64,000 bases of DNA from Burkholderiaceae bacterium (GTDB lineage: Bacteria; Pseudomonadota; Gammaproteobacteria; Burkholderiales; Burkholderiaceae_E), in the NCBI GenBank assembly GCA_023954015.1, contig JAMLIS010000001.1, forward strand, positions 124,001 to 188,000, read 5' to 3'. Below the pieces are notes generated by a model, which had not been told where the DNA came from, searched no databases, and saw only the letters and a program-made list of their open reading frames with translations. Of the stretch, positions 56,942 to 64,000 are shown piece by piece. The first letter of the stretch is position 1. Every line of letters begins with the position of its first letter. A program made the translations under genes and the position numbers.

Positions 56942-59760
56942 CGCTCGTCTCCTGTAGAAGCGGACGCCTCGGGACGCTTCGCCTGCGGCGCCGCGGGTCC
57001 TTCGCCTTCCGGCTCGCGCGTGCGCCGGGCATGGGGGACCAGCCTGCGGATCGTCGAGAGAAGCTCGTCGACGCGCACCGGCTTGACCAGATGCACCTGG
57101 AAACCGGCCATCAGCGCGCGCAGGCGATCCTCGGCTTTCGCCATTCCGGTAAGCGCGATGGCGGGCATACGGTCGTCGAGGGCGATGTTCATGCGCGCCT
57201 CCAGCTGGCGCAGCGCGCGCACGACCTCGTGGCCGTCCTCGTCGCCGATCGCGATGTCGCACAGCAGGATGTCGGGCCAGCGGGCCGGTGCGAGCGACGC
57301 CAGCCATTCGAGCGCCTCGAAGCCGTGCTCGAAGGCGTACACCTTCGCGCCCTCGTGTTCGAGCGCCAGCTGCAGCGCCTCGCGCACGTCGGCGACGTCG
57401 TCGATCGCCAGCACCCACAACCCGGCAAGGCTGCGTTCGCGCTGCGCGACCGGCTCCGGCGGCACCGGTGCAGCCGGCGCAGTGCCGGCGCGCGGTTCCA
57501 GCGCACGCAGTGGAAGCTCGACCACGTACCGGGTGCCGTGTCCCGGCGCGGGAGGCTCGATCGTGAAACGTCCGCCGTGCCGCTCGAAGACGCTGCGCGA
57601 CTGCAGCGGATCGGCCGAGGCGACGCCGCCGGGCGCGGGCGCGCGATGCTCGCCGGACGGCCGCGCACCGTCGCTGAGGACCAGGCGTGCGGAGCCTTCG
57701 TGTCGCAGCACTGCCCATTCGATGCGCCCGCCGTCGGGCGTGGCGTGCAGCGCGTGCAGCGTGAGATCCCACAACGCCTGCGACAGCGCGCTGGGATCAC
57801 CGGTGATGCGCGCCGGCGCGAGTTCGATGTCGGTGAAGATCTGGATCGACCGCTCTTCGACGATCCCGCGCACGCCATCGAGCACGCTGGCGAGCACGAC
57901 ACCGATGTCGACCGGCTGGCGTGCGAGCCGGCGCTCGGTGCGCTCGACGTCGAGCTGTTGCTGCTGCAGGTTCCACAACTGCGCGTACAGGCCGCGCCGC
58001 CCGAGCAGCTCGTCGTGCCTGCCGCGCTCGACGATGCGGCCCCGGTCGAGCACGATGATCTCGTCGGCGCCGACGATCGTCGACAGTCGGTGCGCGATGA
58101 TCAGCGTCGTGCGATCGCGGGCGATGCGATCGATCTCGCTCTGTATCGCGCGCTCGGCTCGCGTGTCGAGCGCCGACGTGGCCTCGTCGAAGACCAGCAT
58201 CGGCGGATCCTTCAGCAAAGCGCGCGCGATCGCGAGACGCTGGCGTTCGCCGCCCGAAAGCATCAGCCCACGCTCGCCCACCGGCGTCTCGTACTGCTGC
58301 GGCAGCGACATGATCAGCTCGTGCAGTTGCGCGGCCTTCGCCGCCTCGATCACGTCGGCCTGCGTCGCGCCCGGCCGGCCGTACGCGATGTTGTAGGCGA
58401 TCGTGTCGTTGAAGAGCACGGTGTCCTGCGGCACCACGCCGATCGCCGCGCGCAGGCTCGGAAGCCCGATGCGGCGGACGTCGGTATCGTCGATGAGGAT
58501 GCGCCCGCCGCCGACCTCGTACATGCGCATCAGCAGCCGGGCGAGCGTCGACTTTCCGGAACCGCTGCCGCCCACCACCGCCGCGGTGCGGCCCGGCTCG
58601 ATGACGAAGCTCACGCCCTGCAGGATCGGCCGACCCGGCTCATAGGAGAACTCGACGTCCTCGAAGGCCACCCGCGGGCGGCTGCCTTCGAGCAGCGCTC
58701 GATGCGGCGGATCCTCGTCCGACTCCACCGGATTGCGCAACAGCACCGACAGCCGGTCGACGTTGACCATCGCATCGCGCGTCTCGCGGAACAGGAAGCC
58801 GAGTGCGTTCAGCGGCATGCAGATCTGCAGCACGTACGCGTTGACGAGCACGAGGTCGCCCACCGTCATCGCACCCTGCAGCGTGTACTGGCCGGCGAGC
58901 AGCATGATGGCGGCCACGCCGGCGGCAATGATCGCGCCCTGCCCCAGGTGCAGTCGCGACAGCGCGTACTGGCTCTGCACGCTCAGCTGCGACCACTCGC
59001 CCATCAGCGCGGCATAGCGCTGCGCCTCGTGGCGCTCTCGCACGTTGACCTTGACCGCCTCGTAGTTGAGCAGGCTGTCGAGCAGGCTGCCTTCGGCGCG
59101 CGCACCGATCGCGTTCACGCGTGCCTCGAACTCGACGCGCCGCTTCGTCATCGCGAAGGTGTAGAAGGCGTAGATGCCGAAGGTGGCGAGAATGACCGCG
59201 GTGAACCACAGGCTGTAGCCGCCGATCATCACGATGAGCACTCCGCCGATCTCGACCAGCGTGGGCAGCAGCGTGAAGAGCGCCGCACCGAGCAGGAAGC
59301 CGACCGCGGCGGTGCCGCGGTTCACGTCGTGCAGCAGCGCCCCCGAATTGCGTCCGGCGTGAAAACCCGGCCCCAGGCGCAGCAGGTGCAGCAGCGAGCG
59401 CTCGGCGGTGCCGGAGATCGCATCGAGCGTCACGCGCACGAAGCTCATGTCGCGCAACTCGACGAAGAGCGTGCTCGAGAAACGCAGCAGGCTGTAGCCG
59501 ATCAGCAGGAACACCGGCACGGCGACGAGCGGCGCGATGGCCGGCGGATTGCCGGCCAGCGCCGCATTGCGCGCGGCCTCGGCGACGGTGAACTCGTCGA
59601 CGATGCGCTTCAGCACGAGTGGCACCGCCACGCTGGCGACCTTCGCGAGGACGAGAAACAGCGCAGCGAGCAGCGCGCTGCGCCGGTGCTGGCGCAGCAC
59701 CGTCCACAGCGTGTCGACGATCAGGTTGTTGCGCCCGAAGGCAGGCGCTGCGGCGGTCAT
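56938..59760 (-). CDS. Atm1-like ABC exporter fused to a histidine-kinase-type ATPase domain and a receiver domain
   Basis: The product is 940 residues. Residues 20-335 are a six-helix exporter domain with Atm1/ABCB7 features (DSLLNYEAVKV near 229-239, TVGDLVLVNAYVL near 299-311). Residues 363-600 are a full nucleotide-binding domain: Walker A GGSGSGKST 397-405, signature LSGGE 501-505, Walker B LVFDEATSALD 522-532, H-loop H557. Residues 615-755 resemble the ATPase domain of hybrid sensor kinases (ALWDLTLHALHATPDGG, HGGRFTIEPPAPGHGTRYVV), but the N-box asparagines are replaced and no HisKA phospho-histidine domain is present. Residues 780-905 are a receiver with acidic pair D787/D788, phospho-acceptor D835, T871 and K893. 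First gene of the glycosylation operon; start ATG 59760, weak ribosome site. The fusion is one uninterrupted frame. Confidence 0.88.
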   Translation of the reverse strand: MTAAAPAFGRNNLIVDTLWTVLRQHRRSALLAALFLVLAKVASVAVPLVLKRIVDEFTVAEAARNAALAGNPPAIAPLVAVPVFLLIGYSLLRFSSTLFVELRDMSFVRVTLDAISGTAERSLLHLLRLGPGFHAGRNSGALLHDVNRGTAAVGFLLGAALFTLLPTLVEIGGVLIVMIGGYSLWFTAVILATFGIYAFYTFAMTKRRVEFEARVNAIGARAEGSLLDSLLNYEAVKVNVRERHEAQRYAALMGEWSQLSVQSQYALSRLHLGQGAIIAAGVAAIMLLAGQYTLQGAMTVGDLVLVNAYVLQICMPLNALGFLFRETRDAMVNVDRLSVLLRNPVESDEDPPHRALLEGSRPRVAFEDVEFSYEPGRPILQGVSFVIEPGRTAAVVGGSGSGKSTLARLLMRMYEVGGGRILIDDTDVRRIGLPSLRAAIGVVPQDTVLFNDTIAYNIAYGRPGATQADVIEAAKAAQLHELIMSLPQQYETPVGERGLMLSGGERQRLAIARALLKDPPMLVFDEATSALDTRAERAIQSEIDRIARDRTTLIIAHRLSTIVGADEIIVLDRGRIVERGRHDELLGRRGLYAQLWNLQQQQLDVERTERRLARQPVDIGVVLASVLDGVRGIVEERSIQIFTDIELAPARITGDPSALSQALWDLTLHALHATPDGGRIEWAVLRHEGSARLVLSDGARPSGEHRAPAPGGVASADPLQSRSVFERHGGRFTIEPPAPGHGTRYVVELPLRALEPRAGTAPAAPVPPEPVAQRERSLAGLWVLAIDDVADVREALQLALEHEGAKVYAFEHGFEALEWLASLAPARWPDILLCDIAIGDEDGHEVVRALRQLEARMNIALDDRMPAIALTGMAKAEDRLRALMAGFQVHLVKPVRVDELLSTIRRLVPHARRTREPEGEGPAAPQAKRPEASASTGDER

Positions 59761-60079
59761 CGGAAGGCGGCGGGCACGAAGACGACGGAGACGGCGGCCG
59801 CGCGGCCCCCCGGCATCGCGCGCCGAAGACCGTACGGCAATCGTCGACCGTGTCAAACGGGATGCCCGGCAAGGCCGTCCCTGTCAGGCGGTAGAGCACC
59901 GCGGGCGCAGCCTTTCCTTCCGAAAAAGTTGCGGGTCGCGCCGCCCGGCGGGCGGCCGGCGGCGGGCGGCCGGGGCGCTGCGTGGGCGCACGGAGGTGGC
60001 GTCCGCGCGCGGCGGTGTGCGTCCGCGCGCAGCGGTGTGCGTCCGCGCGCGGCCGGGGCGCCGCCTCCGCGCGCGGCCT
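59761..60079. other. Intergenic region with 20-bp tandem repeats, no gene
   Basis: This 319-base gap lies between the ABC fusion start and the PEBP gene stop, both on the minus strand, so it should hold the promoter of the glycosylation operon. It contains a 20-bp unit GTCCGCGCGCGGCGGTGTGC at 60001-60020, repeated at 60021-60040 with one change and partly at 60041-60052, preceded by GGCCGGCGGGCGG-like runs (59948-59974). A small palindrome GGGCGGCCGGC region is also visible. No protein or RNA gene was recognised. Confidence 0.6.
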
Positions 60080-60649
60080 CTATTTCGTCCGGCCGTACTT
60101 CGCCGTCAGGCTCGCCTTGCCCAGCGCGTTGGCGTTGACCATGAAGCCCACGAGCGACGCCGTCGCGCCGGCCGGGACGTCGAGCTTGTCCACCTTCAGT
60201 GCATACACCGTGAAGACGTAGCGGTGCGGCTTGTCGCCCACGGGTGGGCACGGACCGCCCCACCCCGGCGCACCGAAGTCGATGGCCTGCTGCGCAGCGC
60301 CCTGCGGCAGATTCCTGCCGTCGGCCGAACCGGCGCCGGCCGCGAGCGAATGCGTGTCGGCCGGCAGGTTGTAGACGACCCAGTGCCACCAGCCGGCACC
60401 GCCGGTGGGCGCGTCGGGGTCGTGGACCATCAGCGCGAAGCTCTTCGTCCCCTTCGGCGCGTCCTTCCACTCGAGCGGCGGAGAGACGTTCTCGCCCTTG
60501 CAGCCGAAACCGTTGTAGACGTTCTTCTGCGGAATCGTCGCTTTCGGTTTCAGCGCGGCGCTGGACAGCTCGAAAGCAACGGCGTTGCCGGCGCTCGCGA
60601 GCACGAGCGCGGCACAACCGGCGGCGAAGGCTGCGGTGGTCGAACGCAT
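60080..60649 (-). CDS. YbhB/YbcL-family PEBP-like periplasmic protein
   Basis: The product is 189 residues. A signal peptide (AAFAAGCAALVLASAGNAVAF) precedes the phosphatidylethanolamine-binding protein fold, with conserved NVSPPLEW, the MVHDPDAP motif, GWWHWVVYNLP and HRYVFTVYALK. Bacterial members are annotated as Raf kinase inhibitor-like proteins; their ligand is generally unknown. The ATG at 60649 follows a GAGGAAG site. It is divergent from the CoxL-like gene and stands alone. Confidence 0.92.
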   Translation of the reverse strand: MRSTTAAFAAGCAALVLASAGNAVAFELSSAALKPKATIPQKNVYNGFGCKGENVSPPLEWKDAPKGTKSFALMVHDPDAPTGGAGWWHWVVYNLPADTHSLAAGAGSADGRNLPQGAAQQAIDFGAPGWGGPCPPVGDKPHRYVFTVYALKVDKLDVPAGATASLVGFMVNANALGKASLTAKYGRTK

Positions 60650-60783
60650 GGCTTCCTCGTCGTGAGAGGCAAGGGAAGCGCAATCGTGTTCCGATCCGCT
60701 TCGATCCGCAACCGGGATCGCCGGCTTCGATGCAGGCGTTGCAGTAGCATCGGTCGCTGGATCCGTTTGCCGGGGGAACGACG

Positions 60784-63120
60784 GTGAGCTCTCCGACCTA
60801 CGGCCGCTTCGGCAGCGGACAGGCCGTGCGGCGCCTCGAGGACTACACGCTCGTCACCGGACGCGGCGCCTTCGCCGACGACTTCGACGCGCCGGGCCAG
60901 GCGTACCTCGGCCTGCTGCGTTCGCCGCATGCGCATGCGCGCATCGTCTCGATCGACACCGAAGCGGCCCGACGCATCCCCGGCGTCGCGGCGGTGTTCG
61001 TCGGCGACGATCTCGTCGCCGCCGGGGTTGCGGCGTTTCCCGGCCCGCCCTTCGAGCGTCCCGACGGCTCCCCCGCCGCGTCGCCGCCGCGACGCGCGCT
61101 CGCCGTCGAACGCGTGCGCTTCGTCGGCGAAGCCGTCGCTGCGATCATCGCCGAGACGCCGGCGATCGCCGACGAGGCGCGCGACGCGATCCTCGTCGAC
61201 TACGAGCCGCTGCAGGCCATCGTCGACGCGCAACAGGCGCTGGCGCCGGACGCGCCGCTCGTCTTCGACGGCGCGCCCGGCAACGTCGCCGCGGCGACGC
61301 GCCATGGCGACCGCGCGGCCGCCGACGCGGCCTTCGCCTCGGCCGCGCACGTCGTCGAGCAGGAGATCGTCAACCAGCGGCTCGCGCCCTCGCCGCTCGA
61401 GCCGCGCACCGTGCTCGCCGTGCCCGATCGCGACAGCGGACGGCTGACGTTGCGCATGAGCACGCAGATGCCCGGCGGTGCGCGCGACTCGCTGGCAGCC
61501 CTGCTCGGGCGACCGATCGAGAGCATCCGCGTGCTTGCCGGCGACGTCGGCGGAGGCTTCGGCATGAAGACCGGCCTGTATCCGGAGGACGCCGTCGTCG
61601 CCTGGTGCGCGCAGCAGTTGCAGCGCCCCGTCAAGTGGCGCGCCGAGCGCAGCGACGAGTTCCTCGGCGCCGTGCACGGGCGCGACCTGCGCAGCCGCGC
61701 CGCGCTCGCACTCGACGCCGACGGGCGCATCCGCGCGCTGCGCGTGCACTCGGACGCGAACGTCGGCGCCTACGCAACACCCTCGGGCGTCGTCATCCAG
61801 TTGCTGGTCGGACCGTGGGTGCTGACCAGCGTCTACGACATCGCGACGATCGACTTCGAGTTCCAGGCCGTACTGACCAACACGACGCCGACCGGCGCCT
61901 ACCGCGGCGCCGGCCGACCCGAAGCGATCTACCTGATCGAGCGGCTGATCGACGCCGCCGCGCATCGACTCTCGCTCGATCCGGTGGAACTGCGCCGGCG
62001 CAACCTGATCCCGCCCGCGCGCATGCCGTACCGCAACGCGATGGGGCAGACCTACGACAGCGGCCACTTCGAGTCGATCCTCGACCAGGCGCTCGCGCTC
62101 GCCGACTGGAACGGCTTCGACACACGGCTCGCGCAATCGAAGGCGCGCGGACGACTGCGCGGCCGCGGCCTCGTCACCTTCCTCGAATGGACCGGCGGCA
62201 ACGCGCTCGAGGAGCGCGTCACCGTCGACGTGACGCCCGACGGCATCATCGAGATCGCCTCGGCCACGCAGGCGATGGGACAAGGCATCGCGACCTCGTA
62301 CGCGCAGCTCGCCGTCGACGTCTTCCAGGTGCCGATCGAACGCATCCGGATCGTGCAGGGCGACACCGATCGGGCAGCGGGCTTCGGCAGCGCCGGCTCG
62401 CGCTCGCTGTTCACCGGCGGATCGGCCGTGCAGGTCGGCTCGCAGCGAGCGCTGCGCAAGGCGCAGGAGCTGGCCGCCGAACACTTCGAGACGAGAGTCG
62501 ACGATCTCGAATACGCCGAAGGCGTCTTCCGCATCGCCGGCACCGACCGGAGCATCGGCCTCTTCGAACTGGCCGGCCGCGCACCCGACGCCCGCATCAC
62601 GATCGACTCGACGACCGCGGTCGACGCCCCGAGTTGGCCGAACGGCTGCCACGTGAGCGAGATCGAGATCGACCCGGACACCGGAGACGTCGAAGTGGTG
62701 GCCTACTGGTCGATGAACGACGTCGGCCGCGTCGTCAACCCGACGATCGTGCGCGGACAACTCGAAGGCGGCGCGATGCAGGGAATCGGCCAGGCGCTGT
62801 GCGAGGTCGTGGCGTACGAAGCGGACAGCGGACAACTGCTGTCGGCGAGCTTCCTCGACTACGCGCTGCCGCGCGCGGCGCTTGCGCCGCCGTTCCGCAT
62901 GGAAATGGACACGTCGATCCCCTGCCGCACGAACCCGCTCGGCGTGAAAGGCGTCGGCGAACTCGGCACGATCGGCGCGACGCCGTGCGTGTTCAACGCG
63001 GTGGTGGACGCGCTGTGGCGGGCGGGTGCAGGAGAGAGGGCGCTGGGGTTGCAGATGCCGCTGGGGCGGGAGAAGGTGTGGGGAGCGCTGCACGGGGAGC
63101 CGCTGCGGGGGGAGCCGTGA
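60784..63120 (+). CDS. Xanthine dehydrogenase-family molybdopterin-binding subunit, form-II CoxL-like
   Basis: The product is 778 residues, full length for the large subunit. It starts with GTG at 60784 after a GGGGGA stretch. Features are LEDYTLVTGRGAFADD at the N-terminus, the Moco-binding DVGGGFGMKTGLYPED, the active-site loop AYRGAGRPEA (form II, not the AYxCSFR of true CO dehydrogenase), and the catalytic glutamate in KGVGELGTIGATP. It would hydroxylate an aldehyde, purine or similar substrate using molybdenum cytosine dinucleotide. The FAD and 2Fe-2S subunits that normally accompany it are absent from both sides, so it is an orphan here. Confidence 0.9.
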   Translation: MSSPTYGRFGSGQAVRRLEDYTLVTGRGAFADDFDAPGQAYLGLLRSPHAHARIVSIDTEAARRIPGVAAVFVGDDLVAAGVAAFPGPPFERPDGSPAASPPRRALAVERVRFVGEAVAAIIAETPAIADEARDAILVDYEPLQAIVDAQQALAPDAPLVFDGAPGNVAAATRHGDRAAADAAFASAAHVVEQEIVNQRLAPSPLEPRTVLAVPDRDSGRLTLRMSTQMPGGARDSLAALLGRPIESIRVLAGDVGGGFGMKTGLYPEDAVVAWCAQQLQRPVKWRAERSDEFLGAVHGRDLRSRAALALDADGRIRALRVHSDANVGAYATPSGVVIQLLVGPWVLTSVYDIATIDFEFQAVLTNTTPTGAYRGAGRPEAIYLIERLIDAAAHRLSLDPVELRRRNLIPPARMPYRNAMGQTYDSGHFESILDQALALADWNGFDTRLAQSKARGRLRGRGLVTFLEWTGGNALEERVTVDVTPDGIIEIASATQAMGQGIATSYAQLAVDVFQVPIERIRIVQGDTDRAAGFGSAGSRSLFTGGSAVQVGSQRALRKAQELAAEHFETRVDDLEYAEGVFRIAGTDRSIGLFELAGRAPDARITIDSTTAVDAPSWPNGCHVSEIEIDPDTGDVEVVAYWSMNDVGRVVNPTIVRGQLEGGAMQGIGQALCEVVAYEADSGQLLSASFLDYALPRAALAPPFRMEMDTSIPCRTNPLGVKGVGELGTIGATPCVFNAVVDALWRAGAGERALGLQMPLGREKVWGALHGEPLRGEP

Positions 63121-63169
63121 GGCAGCGCAAGCGAGGCGAACTGCTGGCTCGGCGGCCGGCTGCAGGGTA

Positions 63170-63956
<787 letters not shown>

Positions 63957-64000
63957 GCCGTTCGGCGCAACGCCGGGCCCGGCACCTCAGCCCCTCAGCC

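Noticed and set aside
56137-60138. 1333-codon plus-strand frame opposite the ABC fusion
   Set aside because: No family motif, biased shadow composition; the minus strand carries complete ABC, HATPase and receiver motifs.

Overview
The window is a high-GC, gene-dense stretch of a bacterial chromosome. It looks like a member of the Burkholderiales (Betaproteobacteria). The evidence is the conserved block mnmG-rsmG-parA-parB-atpIBEFHAGDC, the betaproteobacterial character of the ATP synthase subunits, GTP-dependent PEP carboxykinase, Fe(III)-type ABC and TRAP transporters, and frequent GTG/TTG starts. The ParAB/MnmG block with three parS-like palindromes places it in the origin-proximal part of the chromosome. 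No DnaA-box cluster, rRNA, tRNA, CRISPR array, integrase or insertion sequence was recognised.

Layout. 1-2158: tail of a TRAP dicarboxylate-type transporter (dctPQM order). 2166-4849: a two-gene DNA repair pair (ligase-associated exonuclease and ATP-dependent ligase). 4975-8127 (minus): a marR-hlyD-MFS multidrug efflux operon. 8312-13187: single genes, including a Gly/Met-rich Spy-like periplasmic protein, a membrane protein with nucleoside-recognition (gate) domains, a DauA-like D-amino-acid dehydrogenase, YceI, a host-attachment-type protein and an 81-residue unknown. 13354-17298 (minus): a Fe(III)-type ABC importer. 17389-23387 (minus): a complete MexAB-OprM-type RND pump. 23621-30728 (minus): the whole F1Fo ATP synthase operon. 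30898-35261 (minus): parB, parA, rsmG, mnmG. 35262-37106: a structured non-coding region with parS sites, a G-rich strand, direct repeats and hairpins. 37665-43402 (minus): a catabolic cluster lhgO/adh/gabD/sugE/mmsA. 43507-48955: pdxA, pckG, a TauE/SafE transporter, a 2-keto-4-pentenoate hydratase-type enzyme and a 58-residue membrane protein. 48971-50245: a 424-residue unknown. 50253-59760 (minus): eight genes, most with 4-base start/stop overlaps, joining glycosyltransferases, GmhB, an SDR and a small protein to an Atm1-like ABC exporter. That exporter carries a histidine-kinase-type ATPase domain and a response-regulator receiver domain on the same chain. 60080-63120: a PEBP/YbhB protein and an orphan form-II CoxL-like molybdoenzyme subunit. 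63121-64000: non-coding, with a large 199-bp-arm inverted repeat followed by about 19 copies of a 7-bp tandem repeat.

How it fits together. Most of the window is ordinary core metabolism and export, in tightly packed operons. The unusual parts are: (i) the ABC exporter/HATPase/REC fusion at the head of the glycosylation operon, the best candidate for an undescribed system; (ii) the parS-bearing, G-rich non-coding region next to mnmG; (iii) a palindromic repeat family whose two copies begin at the stop codons of neighbouring genes; and (iv) a striking number of short tandem repeats of different unit lengths (7, 9, 11-12, 13, 15 and 20 bp) between or at the ends of genes.

All assignments were made by reading the sequence and recognising family motifs. 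No database search or computation was run.
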